Positions 11,239 through 22,893 are shown, counted from the stretch's first letter. The stretch is 64,000 bases of DNA from Hymenopus coronatus (GCA_030762935.1 CM060899.1:63228501-63292500), one strand, 5' to 3'. A program made the numbers and translations. Notes: generated by a model not told the origin, from the sequence alone.

Positions 11239-11240
<2 letters not shown>
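11059..11240 (+). mobile_element. HINE-like 5' fragment
   Basis: Alternative palindrome remnant (TATGTACAATGTAGGG), CACCGGAAATACATG block, TG slot and GACAGCATAGCTCAAAAACG, stopping at a (TA)n run. Confidence 0.75.

Positions 11241-11241
<1 letters not shown>

Positions 11242-11281
<40 letters not shown>
11242..11281. repeat. (TA)n microsatellite, 40 bp
   Basis: Pure TA run lying exactly between a + and a - oriented HINE-like piece. The run is itself a perfect palindrome. Confidence 0.97.
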
Positions 11282-11286
<5 letters not shown>

Positions 11287-11749
11287 CATATTGTGTGTTT
11301 TAACGAGATCCTCATACTTTGTTTTTATCTATCTCTTACGGTTTGCCAGTTATACAAAATTGAGAACAATTCATCCAGAATAAAGAGGTATATAGAGGCT
11401 ATTCTCATAAAAGTCAAGATTTGCATTTTATTTGTAATAAAAACAACTTGAATATAAGGGATTTTAACCCAAAACTTTAGAACCATTTTTTAAAAAACCG
11501 AAATGTTCAAATTTTTGTTCCATATAAAGGTAGTTGGGATGGAAGATACTGTCAAGTATATCACGGACTTTTCGTTTTGAGCCCACAGACACACACAGAT
11601 GAGTACTTTTCTAAAAATGCTTTTTTTGGGATTCAGGGGGTCCCAAAACATGTATTTCCAATGTTACCTCGGTATCGAATTTTTAGGTACAATACAATAT
11701 CTACCTTCTCTATACATTATGTTCATAGTTCGCTTAGAGAAAGTAAAAA
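11282..11749 (-). mobile_element. HINE-like repeat, 3' third missing
   Basis: From ACACATATTGTGTGTTTTAACG to the 5' terminus (TTAGAGAAAGTAAAA on the + strand). Opposite in orientation to the piece on the other side of the (TA)n run. Confidence 0.75.
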
Positions 11750-11755
11750 TAGTAT

Positions 11756-11905
11756 GCATGGTTTCCTTCGGAAGGGAAGTAAAACCGGTGATCCCGTATT
11801 GTAGATTTACCTGAAGCCTCATATAGATGCCCCATGGTCACATAAAATGAGACCCTAAGAACCACAACAGTTAAATATCGTTCACAAATAAAATACAATT
11901 TAATT
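11756..11905 (+). mobile_element. SINE type C, truncated and internally deleted
   Basis: Matches the body of the 5421-5719 SINE: GGTTTCCTTCGGAAGGGAAG, GTAGATTTAC, GAGACCCTAAGAACCACAAC, AGTTAAATATCGTTCACAAATAAA. The tRNA head and the CACGTAAA patch are missing. Confidence 0.75.
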
Positions 11906-12414
11906 TAAATTCGGGGGAGTTTGCTGCGTACGCGCGAGTATTCTAACTCGCAAGAAAACATTTAGGAGTGGATAATTAGTGTTGGATTTTTGTGATACGG
12001 TTGGATGCAGCATTACTGATATTTAAATATCCAGAATGTTAAAACTCGTGAATAATTACACATCACTGGTGTTTACAAATCGTTATTCTGGAACATGATA
12101 AGTTGCCGTGCATTATACGTGGCCGGCTGTTACGTCATCGATGCCGGATTGTCCTGTCTGTCAGTCCAGGAGCGTTTTACCAGATGTTTGATACTGACAA
12201 GAGGTCATTGTCGTTTTAGTTACAATTCAAGCTCGGAGATTTAGTGAAAGCAGATAGAAAATAAAAATACACCTGCCTTTACTTTCTCTATTATAGGACC
12301 AAGTTTGACAAGAAAATAACTATTTATAAATCAGAGCGATACAATAACAATAATAATAATGTAACTCATTACATATTTTGATGAAAAACACTAAACAAGA
12401 GGACTTAGAAAAAA
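11906..12414. other. Single-copy stretch
   Basis: No family match except a lone TTACTTTCTCTATTATAGG crumb near 12278 and a short AATAAT run near 12345. No coding signal. Confidence 0.4.
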
Positions 12415-13233
12415 TCTGATGAGTTATATTTCGCTGAAACAAATTATTGTTAAAAAGCTTATTCTTCTATTTACTTCATGCTAAGCGAGAAAAATTTAGC
12501 AGAAATACTCTTATTACTTGCTTCCTTGTAAGTAGAAGCGAAATAAGGGAGTACCATAGGTTAAAGTGATAGTCAAAAGCTGTTTGCTATGTAACTGAAG
12601 TTTCTTTGTTTCCATGGACACGAGTTGACAAATTCCTGTATGAGAAAACTATAAGTATTTTAAAAAATGATCCACTCCACGAAAAAAAATTATATAACAT
12701 AAATTGAGTGTTTAAACGTGCTCTACATTTGTTGTGTGGTAAGTTTTTGTCCGTCTCTTACGGTTTAGCAGTTATGCAAAATTCCGTAAAATTGGCCCAG
12801 AATACAGTAGTCTTCAGAGGCTATTCCCAGAAAATTCAAGATATACATTTTATTTATCAGGTACATATCTTTAATATACGACATTTTAATTAAAATCGTT
12901 AGAGACATTTTTTATAAACTCGATTTTTTTTTAAAAAAAGGTCTATGTAAAGGGTAGTTTGGAGTGGGGCGATTTTTCTCAAAATCTTCGTGTCGCATCC
13001 CTGGGAGATACTAAACCTAAATACCAAGTTTGGTATTTTATCGACTTTTCGTTTTCGAGTTATCGTGTTCACGAACACACACACACGCGCACGGATCTTT
13101 TTCTGAAAATACTTTTTTTGGATACAGGGGACCCTAAAACATATATTTCCGGTGAAATCTCGGTAAGAAAATTTTTGGTGGAGTGCAATACCTTCTCTAT
13201 ACACTGTGTACATAGTAAGTATAGAGAAAATAA
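12415..13233 (-). mobile_element. HINE-like repeat, complete (819 bp)
   Basis: 3' terminus TCTGATGAGTTATATT (hairpin and inverted repeat degraded), full body, CA-rich slot at about 13075-13092, and the 5' palindrome ending ATAGAGAAAATAAAA. Confidence 0.82.
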
Positions 13234-13618
13234 AAATTATATAACATAAACTGTGTGTTTTTACGTGCTCTACAGTTCTTGTGTGGTAAGTTTTCGTCTA
13301 TCTCTTACGGTTTAGCTGTTACGCAAAATTCCGTAAAGTTCTTCCAAAATAAAGTAGTCTTCAGAGGTTATTCCCAGAAAATTCAAGATATACATTTTAT
13401 TTGGGATGTAAATATCTTCAATATACGATATTTTAATCAAAATCGTTTCATTCATTTTTGAGAAAATCAAAATGTTCCAAGTAAAGGGTAGTTGGAACTG
13501 AGGCATTTTCTTGAAAATCTTCTTGTCGCATCCTTGAAAGATACTTAAATTAAACACTATGTATTGAATTTAAAGGACGCTTCGTCTTTGAGCTATGCTA
13601 TTAAAATACACGGGTTTT
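13234..13618 (-). mobile_element. HINE-like outer copy, first piece
   Basis: Begins in the body (ATATAACATAAACTGTGTG) and stops in the T run after ACACGGG. The rest of this copy appears at 14450-14554, past an inserted element. Confidence 0.75.
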
Positions 13619-14449
13619 TACTTTCTCTATACGCACTATGTCTATAGTGTATAGAGAAGATATTGCACTCCACCCAAAAATTCGATACCGAGATTTCACC
13701 AGAAATATATGTTTTAGGGTCCCCAATATCCCAAAAAAACATTTTCACAAAAAGGTCCATGTGTGTGTGTCTGTGAACACGATAACTCAAAAACGAAAAG
13801 TCGGTAAAATACCAAACTGGGTATTTAATTTTAGTATCTTCCAGGGATGCGACACAGATTTTGAGAATAATCCCCCCACCCCAAACTACCCTTTACATGA
13901 AACTTTTTTCGAAAATTTTGATTTTCTAACAAATAGCTCTAACGATTTTGATTAAAATATAGTATATTAGAGATATTTATATGACAAATAAAATGTATAT
14001 TTTGAATTTTCTGGAATAGCCTCTGAAGACTACTTTATTCTCGGTCAATTTTACGGAATTTTGCATAACTGCTAAACCGTAAGAGATGGACAAAAACTTA
14101 CCACACAACAAATGTAGAGCACCTTAAACACACAATTTATGTTATATACATTTTTTTCGTGGAGTTGATTGGTTTTTAAATATTCCTTGTTTTTGGTTTC
14201 AGATATAACGACATACTTTTCTCATATAGGACTTTGTGGACTCGTGTCCATACAAATAAAAGAACTTCAGTCGCATAGCAACCAGCTTTTGGTTATCACT
14301 TTAACCTATGGTACTCCCTTATTTCGCTTCTTCTAACAAGGAAACAAGTAATAAGACTATTTCTGCTAATTTTTGCTCCATTAGATGAAGTAAATAGAAT
14401 AATGTGTTGCAGTGATATAGAGAAAGTCATGTGAATGGAACACATCAGA
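13619..14449 (+). mobile_element. HINE-like repeat, complete, nested (831 bp)
   Basis: TACTTTCTCTATACG palindrome at the 5' end; ATAGAGAAAGTCATGTG, 3' hairpin and CAGA at the 3' end. Inserted in the T run of an opposite-strand copy, which continues on both sides. A clear empty-site reconstruction. Confidence 0.88.
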
Positions 14450-14554
14450 TTTTTTTAAAAGTCCTTCTTTGGATCTCAAAAAGGGGGTTAAAACTTTTAT
14501 TTTCGGTGAAATATCTGTATACATTCTCTAGACAATATGTGTAGAGAAAGTAAA
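14450..14554 (-). mobile_element. HINE-like outer copy, second piece
   Basis: Resumes with a CTTCTTTGGATCTC-type block, a GGTGAAATATCTG block and a degraded palindrome ending GTAGAGAAAGTAAA. Completes 13234-13618. Confidence 0.75.
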
Positions 14555-14564
14555 TAAACAATCA

Positions 14565-14665
14565 AACGCCCGGATTAGCCGGCCAACGGGATTTGAACCC
14601 ATGACCTTCCGAATGCCGAAGACATTACCGCCTGAAAGAGCCCGCTCGGTTAAGGAGCTATCGTT
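14565..14665 (-). mobile_element. tRNA-like (pol III) SINE head remnant
   Basis: On the minus strand: CCGAGCGGGCTC, then AATGTCTTCGGCATTCGGAAG, then a B box GGGTTCAAATCCC that pairs as a T-arm, then GTTGGCCGGC. No consistent acceptor stem or SINE body is visible, so a functional tRNA is unlikely. Confidence 0.45.
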
Positions 14666-14950
14666 GTATTCATGTTGAAATCGAAACATCTCTTGGTTTG
14701 GAATGTTTAAAAGCTCAGCTTTAGCTGATGGTGGAGTTGCTCTATTGTTCCGCATGAACCCGGTGTCGCCTCAAGCGCTGTCTGGGGTTATAATCCCCAA
14801 GATAGCGAACGAGGGCGTTCCGACGGTGCTGCAAACTGTTGTAGAATTTTGTTGCTCTGCTGCTGGCTTCATCTTTAATGTGTGAAGATATGAGGCTTCT
14901 TGAGGCAGTATCACGGGCAAGGAGTGGACCTAAGGACTTTATCTTTATTC
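14666..14950. other. GC-richer single-copy stretch
   Basis: No repeat recognised. Contains a loose inverted pair, CGCCTCAAG (about 14767-14775) and CTTGAGGCAG (about 14898-14907). The open frame here has no recognisable motif. Confidence 0.35.
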
Positions 14951-15078
14951 TTTGAAGTAGTATTTACGTGTACTATGTACATGGTGTGTATAGAAATTAT
15001 TGTATTGCACCCAAAATTTCGATACCGAAATTTCACTGGAAATACATATTTTTGGACTCCTTGAATCCAAAAAAAAAA
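14951..15078 (+). mobile_element. HINE-like outer copy, piece 1 of 3
   Basis: Degraded 5' palindrome (TACTATGTACATGG), a TTTCACTGGAAATACA block, stopping in the A run after TTGAATCC. Pieces 2 and 3 are at 15942-16351 and 17171-17424. Confidence 0.78.
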
Positions 15079-15938
15079 TCTGATTATGCTCCATTCATAT
15101 GACTTTCTCTACATATCTGTAACAAATTATTGTTAATAAGCTTATTCTTCTATCTGTTTAACGCTAAAACATTAGCAGAAACGATCTTATTACTTAGTTC
15201 CTTTATAAGTAGAACAGAAATATCTAAGGGAATACATTAGGCTAAACCGACAGTCAAATGTTTTAAAATGTGGTTGCTTCGGGATTAAAATACCTTTCTT
15301 TGCGTGGCCAAGCGTTGACAAGGTCTCGTATGAGAAAAGTTTTAAGCATTTTAAAACTGAAATCAATAACAAGGAATATCTCGAAAACGGTGAACTCCAT
15401 GAAAAAATGTTAATGACATAAATGGTGTGTTTTATCGAGATCTACATTTTTTGCGTAGAAGCTTTTATCTATATCTTACGGTTTACCACCTATGCAAAAT
15501 TCAATAAAATCATCGAGAATAAAGCGGTCTTAGAGGCTATTCCCAGAAAATTTAAAATATACATTCTATTTGAAGTGTAAATATCTTTAGTATACGGGAT
15601 TTTAATCAAAATCGTTAGAGCTATGTTTTAGAAAATTAAAAATTTCGAAAACTGTTTCATATAAAGGGTAATTTGTGGTGGGGAATTTTCTTGAAAATCT
15701 TTGTGCAGTATCCTTGGAAGATATAAAACCTAAATGCCACATTTGGTATTTAATGGTATTTTAGTTTTTGAGCTATTCTGTCCATAGACACACGGACATT
15801 TTTCTAAAAAAAAAATTTCGGACTCAGGAGACTCCAAAACATATATTTCCGGGGAAATCTCGACATCGAATTTTTGGGTGGAATATAATACCTTCTCTAA
15901 CCCTATTTACATTGTACATACAGGGCTAGAGAAAGTAA
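15079..15938 (-). mobile_element. HINE-like repeat, complete, nested (860 bp)
   Basis: 3' terminus TCTGATTATGCTCCATTC, GACTTTCTCTAC, subfamily-B-like 3' third, and the alternative 5' palindrome (ACCCTATTTACATTGTACAT...GGGCTAGAG). Inserted in the A run of the outer copy. Confidence 0.85.
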
Positions 15939-15941
15939 AAA

Positions 15942-16351
15942 TAATTTTTAGAAACATGTCCGTGTGTGTCTGTGGGCAGCATAGTTCCAAAAACGAAAAG
16001 ACTGTTAAATACCAAACTTGGTATTTAATTTTGGTATCTTCCAAGGATACGAAACGAAGATTTTTTAGAAGATCCCCACCCCCAACTACCCTTGACATGT
16101 AAATGTTTTTAAAACTTTTCATTCCATCATGAATGACGTTAACAATTTTGATTAAAGTCTCTTATATTCAAAATATTTACATGAAAAATAAAACGTATAG
16201 CTTGAACTTTCTGGGAATAGCCCCAGGAAACATCTTTATTCTGGGTGAATTTTGCAGAATTTTGCATAACTGGAATGTCGTAAGAAATAGACAAAAACGT
16301 ACTTAATAGAAAATGTATAAATTGTTAAAACACATAATTTATGTCATATAT
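15942..16351 (+). mobile_element. HINE-like outer copy, piece 2 of 3
   Basis: Resumes TTTTTAGAAACATGTCCGTG, as expected after the interrupted A run, and continues to AATTTATGTCATATAT, where a second copy is inserted. Confidence 0.78.
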
Positions 16352-17170
16352 TACTTTATCTACACGTACTATGTACATAGTGTATAGAGAAGGTATTGTA
16401 TTCCACCCAAAAATTCGATACCGAGATTTCACCGGAAATACACGTTTTGGGTGCCCCTGAGTCCAAAAAAAGCATTTTTGGGAAAAGGTCCGTGTGTGTG
16501 CGCGTGTGTGTGTATTTGTATGTCTGTGTGTCTGTGGACAGCATAGCTCAAAAAGAAAAGATCGTTAAATACCAAACTTGGTATTTAAGTTTGGTTATCT
16601 TCCAAGGATGCGACACGAAGATTTACAAGAAAATCCCCCCACCCCCAACTACCCTTTACATAGAACTTTTTTGAAAATTTTGATTTTCTCAAAAATGGCT
16701 CTAACGATTTTGATTAAAATATCGTATATTAAAGATATTTACCTGAAAAATAATATGTATATCTTGAATTTTCTGGGAATAGCCTCTGAAGACTACTTTA
16801 TTCTGGAGGAATTTTGCATAACTGCTAAACCGTAAGAAATGGACAAAAATTTACAATACAAAAAATGTAGAGCACATTAAGACACATAATTTATGTTATA
16901 TGATTCTTTTTCGAGGAGTTGTTCGTTTTTGAGATATTCCTTCTTTTTTGGTTTCAGCTTCGAAAAACTTCAGTCACCAAGTAACCAGCTTTTGACTTCA
17001 CTTAAACCTATAATACTCCCATATTTCGCTTCTACTTACAAGGAAGCAAGTAATAACACTATTTCTGCTAATTTTTTTTTTATTAGCTTGAAATAAGTAG
17101 AAGAATAAGCTTATTAAAAATCATTTGTTACACAGAAGTAGAGAAAGTCATGTGAATGGAACACATCAGA
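16352..17170 (+). mobile_element. HINE-like repeat, complete, nested (819 bp)
   Basis: TACTTTATCTACACG palindrome at the 5' end; GTAGAGAAAGTCATGTG, hairpin and CAGA at the 3' end. TG slot at about 16494-16535. Inserted in a T run of the same outer copy. Confidence 0.87.
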
Positions 17171-17424
17171 ATTTTTTTTTTCGTGGAATAGACCATTTCT
17201 TCGATATTTCAGGTTGTTTGTTTCAGATTTAAAATACATCAACTTTTCTCAAACGTTTCTCTTGGCCATGCATAGAAACGAATTTCAACCACATGGCAAC
17301 CAGCTTTTAAAATATTTGAGTATTACTTTAGCTTAGTGTAATCCCTTGTTTTTCTCCTTAGAAGGGACCAATTATTTAAGACAATTTCTGCTAATGTGAA
17401 TCTCTATTATTATATAGTATATAA
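17171..17424 (+). mobile_element. HINE-like outer copy, piece 3 of 3
   Basis: Resumes TTTTTTCGTGGAATAGACC, the segment that follows ATGTCATAT in the family. Its 3' terminus is missing where the next copy begins. Confidence 0.72.
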
Positions 17425-17427
17425 AAA

Positions 17428-18280
17428 TCTGATGTGTTCCATTCACATGACTTTCTCTACATCTTTGCAAATAATTATTGTTAAAAAGTTTATGCTTCCA
17501 TTAACTTCACGCTAATCGAGAAAAAAGTAGCAGAAATAGTCTTATTACTTGTGCCCTTGTAAATAGAGGCGAAATAAGGGAGTACCATAGGTTAAAGTGA
17601 TAGCAAAAGCTGGTTGCTATGTGACTGAAGTTCCTTTGTTTGTGTGGACAGGAGCTGGCAAATTCCTGTAATACAAAAGTATAAGTTATTTAAAGCTGAA
17701 AACAAAAACAACTCGATAACGATCAACTCCTCGAAAAACCTGTATATAACGTAAATTGTATGCTTTAAACTGCTCTGCATTTTTGTGTGGTAAATTTTTG
17801 TCTATCTGTCACGGTTTAGAAGTTATGCAAAATTCCGTAAAATTGATCCAGAATAAAATAGTATTTAGAGGCTATTCCCAGAAAATTCAAGAAATACAAG
17901 TTATTTTTCAGGTAAATATATTTTAATACGATATTTTAATCAAAATTGTCAGAGTCATTTTTGAGAAACTCAAAATTTTCGAAAAAAGTTCCATGTAAAG
18001 GGTAGCAGGGGTTGGGGGATTTTATTTGAAAATATTCGTGTCCCATCCTTGGAAGATACCAAACTTAAATACCGAGTTTGGTATTTAACGGTCTTTTCGT
18101 TTTTGAGCTACGCTGTCCACAGACACACACGCATCCACAGAAGTTTTTCTGAAATTGCTTTTTTTGGATTCAGGTGGACCGATACATATATTTCCGGTGA
18201 AATCTCGGTATTGAATTTTTCGGTGGAATGCAATACTTTCTCTATACTTTATGTACATAGTACGTATAAGAGAAAGTAAA
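17428..18280 (-). mobile_element. HINE-like repeat, complete (853 bp)
   Basis: TCTGATGTGTTCCATTCACA terminus with a perfect hairpin, GACTTTCTCTACATC, full body, short CA slot, and the 5' palindrome ending AGAGAAAGTAAA. One of the best-preserved copies. Confidence 0.88.
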
Positions 18281-19270
18281 GATATTATCGCTTAACTTAG
18301 CATGAGGTGCAATGAGGTAATAGTGTCAGTGGCCCTGTGCGACAGGCCTCATAAATTTCTGTAAAGTTAGGTATTTTTGTATGTTAATTTTCACCTTTGT
18401 TTTGACATTTGTCCATTCAATTCTTCGTCAGAGACAAGTGAAAGTGTAGCAGTTATCGATTCTTCGTTAGTAGAATGCTGATTTTGTCCGATTTAATGGA
18501 CATAAATAAACATTACTAACTCCAACTGCATTTTAACAACGCAGTAAAAATGAAAATGCCATAATGCAACGAGTTCTTGTGGCTTTTGAACTAAGTGACA
18601 TGCACTTAAACTTGTGTTTCTGCCAATAAAATGCCTTCTTATTTGTACGAAAATAATGAATTTGTATAGTTCTTCAAAGCAATAGCATCTAGGGGACCGA
18701 TAGCGGGTCAGAATCGAAGTTAGCGCGAAAATAGGACAGTGGTAGACCTTGATGTTTTCACTAGAAGTGGAAGGCGATTAAAGTTGGGTGTGTGGTAAAC
18801 ATAAATGCCACTGATTTACTGGAAACAACAATTTTAATATTTACATATATTCAGTTGCTATGGTGCAACAAGTCATAGCATCATTATCCGTTTCATTTTA
18901 TCTCAAGATACATAGATTATAATGCACAACATACATCCGTAACGTCTTAAATATGAATCGTCTCCGATTGGCACGTATGAGTGGAATCATTTATCAACAA
19001 TTATTTTCGTAGCAGTACCTCGTAGCAAATATCATATTTCACATATTATTGAAAATCTGATATTTTTTCTCTTTGTTTTTCATACGGTCTTAAACAATGT
19101 CACGGGTATTTGATTAATTGCTTGCAAAAATTCATTTCGAAGGCTCTCAGGGCTCGCGGCATTTCAATGTTTGATATTCCAAGTATGTGTTATTGTCAAA
19201 GATATATATGCAAAGTTCTTCTGTATGAATTTAAAATCTTCGAGCAAATAATTTATGTCATGTACATGTT
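18281..19270. other. 990-bp single-copy stretch
   Basis: No match to any repeat in the window and no open frame of note. AT-rich; contains no recognisable exon or RNA gene. Confidence 0.4.
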
Positions 19271-20182
19271 TACTTTCTCTAGCCCCATATGTACAATGTA
19301 CATAGGGATAACGTATTGTAAAACATCCCAAAATTCGATACCGAGATTTCACCGGAAATATATGTTTTGGGGACCCCTGAGTCCGAAAATAGCATTTTAA
19401 AAAAAAAGGTTCATGTGTGTGTATGTGTGTGTGTATGTGTGTGTGTCTGTGTGTGTGGTTGAGTGTGTCTGTGGACAGCATAGCCCCAAAACGAAAATAC
19501 CGTTAAATACCAAACTTGGTATTTAGGATTAGTATCTTCCAAGGATGCGACACGAAGATTTTCAAAAAAATCCCCTTACTAAAACCTACCCTTTACATGG
19601 AACAAATTTCGAAAATTTTCATTTTCTTAAAAATGGCTCTAACGATTTTGCTTAAAATCCCGTATATTAAAGCTATATATGTCCGAAATAAAATGAATAT
19701 CTCGAATTTTTGGGGAATAGCCTCTTTAGACCTCTTTATTCTGGATTAATTTTGCTTAACTGCTAAACCGTAAGAGTTAGAAAAAAAAAACTCACTGCAC
19801 AAAAAATGTGCATCACGACAAAACACACAATTTATGTCCTTTACGTTTTTGTTGTGGAGGTAACAGTTTCTGAGATATTCCTTGTTATTGGTTTCAATTG
19901 TGAAGTAATTAAACTTTTCTCACACAGGAAGTGTCTGCTTTTCTTTTGTTCTACTCCTGGCCAAGCAAATAAGTGATTTACAATGACAATCGCATAACGA
20001 TAGCTTTTAAAACATTTGACAATCATTTTAGTATAGTGCATTCCCTTATCCTCTTATACTTATTAGGAAATAAATAATAACATTCTGCTAACATTTATCT
20101 CGATTAGCATTGTGTACAAAGAAGAAGAATCTTTTGTAGGAGGTTTGTAGAGCAGCTAGAGAAAGTCATGTCACACATAAGA
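19271..20182 (+). mobile_element. HINE-like repeat, complete, subfamily B (912 bp)
   Basis: Alternative palindrome (CTAGCCCCATATGTAC...GTACATAGGGAT). Long imperfect TG slot at about 19412-19474. Subfamily B 3' third with CTCCTGGCCAAGC, and a degraded 3' hairpin. Confidence 0.83.
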
Positions 20183-20402
20183 TTTTTTCTGATTAGCATG
20201 AAGTAAATAGAAGTATAAGTTTTTTAACAATAATTTGTTGCAGAGATGTAGAATAAGTCATGTGAATGAAACACATCAATTTTTTTTTTTAATCAGGGGA
20301 CGTAAAACATGTATTTCCGGTAAAATCTCGGTATCGAATTTTTGGGTGCATTACAATACCTTTTCTATACACTATGCACATAGTACGTGTAGAGTAAGTA
20401 AA
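20183..20402. mobile_element. HINE-like 3'-end piece (+) joined to 5'-end piece (-)
   Basis: 20183-20279 is the last 95 nt of a + copy (GATTAGCATGAAGTAAATAG to ACACATCAA). 20284-20402 is the 5' end of a - copy (TTTCCGGTAAAATCTCGG to AGAGTAAGTA). Probably the edges of a collapsed nest. Confidence 0.65.
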
Positions 20403-20766
20403 AATGTAGGTCATTATGTTAAATATTAGCTGAGATAATGGGTCAAACTCTTTCATTGGCAAGATAGGGCATTTGACTCCCCTTAAAACAAAATCATCAC
20501 TTGGTGTGCGTGCAAAAGAAGTTGCCGCGCCACTCGTTTTCAAAAGGGCAGTGCAGGTTCGAAGGAAAAGGTCTCTTAGGCACTGCTGCTCTCGTTATGT
20601 GTATACAGGATGTTAATGAACTACACCGAAATAATTTGCGAGATTGTGCACGTGACTGATATAAGTAATTTGAGATCGGCGATGCATGGTCCCCGGATAA
20701 ACATAACGCAACTACATAGCGTTAAACGTGTGGGTATAAGGTGCTGATAAGTCGGTGTTAAAAAAA
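20403..20766. other. Single-copy stretch
   Basis: No repeat or coding match recognised. A GTTCGAAG near 20550 is too weak to call a pol III B box. Confidence 0.35.
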
Positions 20767-21592
20767 TCTGATGTGTTCCATTCACATGAGTTTCTCTACA
20801 TCTCTGTAACAAATAAGTTTTAAAAAGCTTATAATTCTATTTGCTGCAAGCTAATCAGAAAAAAATGAGCAGAAATAGTCTTATTACTTGCTTCCTTGTA
20901 AGTAGAAGGGAAATAAGGGAGTTTCATAGGTTAAAGTGAAAGCCAAAAGCTGGTTGCTATGTGACTGAAGTTCCTTTTTTTGTATGGACAGGATTTGATA
21001 AATTCCTGTATGAGAAAAGTTAAGTTTTTCGAACAAAAACAAGAATATCTTAAAAACGATCAACTCCACGAAAAAAATGTATATAACATAAATTGTGTGT
21101 TTTAATGTGCTCTACATTTTTTGTGTGGTAAGGTTTTGTTTATCTCTTACGGTTTAGCAGTTATACAAAATTCCGGAAAATTCACTCAGAATAAAGTAGT
21201 CTTCACAGGCTATTCCCAGTAAATATCTCTAATATACGATATTTTAATCAAAATCGTTAGAGCCATTTTTTAGAAAATCAAAATTTTCGAAAAAAGTTCC
21301 ATTTAAAGGGTAGTTTGTGGTGGGGGATTTTCCTCAAAATCTTCGTGTCGAATCCGTGGAACATTCTAAACTTAAGTACCAAGTTTGGTATTTTACCGAC
21401 TTTTCGTTTTTGAGTTATCATGTTCACAGACACACGGACACACTGACACACGGACCTTTTTCTGAAAATACTTCTCTTAGATACAGGGGACCGTAAAACA
21501 TATGTTTTCGGTGAAATCTCGGTATCGAATTTTTTGGTGGACTGCAATATCTTCTCTATACACTATGTATATAGTGCGGGTAGAGAAAGTAA
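20767..21592 (-). mobile_element. HINE-like repeat, complete (826 bp)
   Basis: Perfect 3' hairpin terminus, GTTTCTCTACATCTC, body, CA slot with CACGGACACACTG, and the 5' palindrome ending GTAGAGAAAGTAAAA. Confidence 0.87.
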
Positions 21593-21594
21593 AA

Positions 21595-22288
21595 ATCGTT
21601 GGAGCCATTTTTTAGAAAATCAACATTTTCGAAAATGTTTCCATGTAAAGAGTAATTTGCGGTGCGGGTAAATTTCCTCAAAATGTTCGTATCTCATCCT
21701 TGGATAATATACTGATATACTTATATACCAAGTGTGGTATTTTACCAACTTTTGGTGAGTTATCGTGTTCACGGACACACTGTGTGTTTTATCGAGATCT
21801 ATATTTGTTGTGTAGTGTCTACGTTTTTATCTGTCTTTCGGTTTACCAGTTATGCAAAATTTGGCAAAATTAATCCAAAATAAATAGGTGTACAGAGGCT
21901 ACTTCTAGAAAATTCAAGATCAACATTTTAATTTAATCAAATTCGTTCGAGCCATTTTTGAGAAACTCAACACTCTCAAATATGTTTCCGTGTGAAGGGT
22001 AGTTTGGGGTTGAGAGGATTTTTCTCAAAAGTATCCTTATAAGATACTAAACTTACACCAAGTTTGGTATTTAATGGATGTTTTGTTTTTGAGCTCTGCT
22101 GTCCATAGACACATATACAGACGGAGAGATAGACACTTACAGATACATTTTTCTAAAAATTGCTGTTTTTTTTTCTTTGATTCAGGAGGTCACTAAGCAT
22201 TTATTTCTAGTTAAATCTCGGTATCGAATTTTTGGTTTTTAGTACAATACTTTTCTATGCACTATGTACATAGTACTTGTAGAGAAAG
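21595..22288 (-). mobile_element. Two truncated HINE-like pieces in tandem
   Basis: 21595-21779 covers ATCGTTGGAGCC to the CA slot. 21780-22288 restarts further upstream in the body (TGTGTGTTTTATCGAGATC) and reaches the 5' palindrome (ACTATGTACATAGTAC). Confidence 0.72.
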
Positions 22289-22545
22289 CTTCACAGTCGC
22301 GGGTTCAAACGAAGACGATGAATTTTTTTCGGGCGTAAATATCCTTAGCATGATTTCCTTCTGAAAGGAAGTAAAGCCGTTGGTCCCGTGTCGTAGATTT
22401 ACGGCACGTAAAATAACCTCAAGCCTGATAAAAGAGGTCTGTGAGCAAAATTAAGCGGTCTTTCACGCCCAGTATAGAATGGGACGCTGAGAACCACAGC
22501 AGTTAAAGAGCGTCCATAAATAAAACACCATTTCCATTTCTGTTT
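22289..22545 (+). mobile_element. SINE type C, head truncated
   Basis: Remnant B box (GCGGGTTCAAACG), TTTTTTCGGGCGTAAATATC, GTAGATTTACGGCACGTAAA, CACGCCCAGTATAGAATGGG, and tail GTTAAAGAGCGTCCATAAATA. Collinear with the copy at 5421-5719. It abuts the HINE-like terminus directly. Confidence 0.85.
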
Positions 22546-22597
22546 AAATAACCTGCAAGCTAGAATTCTTAAACCTGATAAAAAGACATTTACTATT

Positions 22598-22856
22598 TAA
22601 TAATAATAACAAGAAGAATACGAAGAAGACGAAGAATACTAAGAAGACGAAGAAGAATAGGAACAATAATAATAAGAAGCAGTTTAATAATAATAATAGT
22701 AATAATAACAAAAATAATAACAATAAAAATAATAATAATAATCATAGAAATAATGATAATGATAATAATAGCGATAATAATAACAATAGTAAATATAATA
22801 ATAATAATAATAGTAATAATAATGATAATAATAGCGATACTAATAATAATTATAAT

Positions 22857-22893
<37 letters not shown>
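22598..22893. repeat. (AAT)n / AAG-rich microsatellite, ~300 bp
   Basis: Imperfect AAT and AAC/GAA triplets, becoming pure AAT near 22858-22891. It creates long isoleucine-rich open frames on both strands, which are not genes. Confidence 0.95.

Noticed and set aside
14565..14665. Functional tRNA gene
   Set aside because: A T-arm and B box are visible but no acceptor stem or normal D-arm can be paired.
14951..15110. Idea that the family has 125-bp terminal inverted repeats (rc 5' end, A run, then 3' end)
   Set aside because: In the well-resolved cases the outer sequence continues on the far side of the inner copy, so this is nested insertion; most complete copies start directly at TCTGATG.
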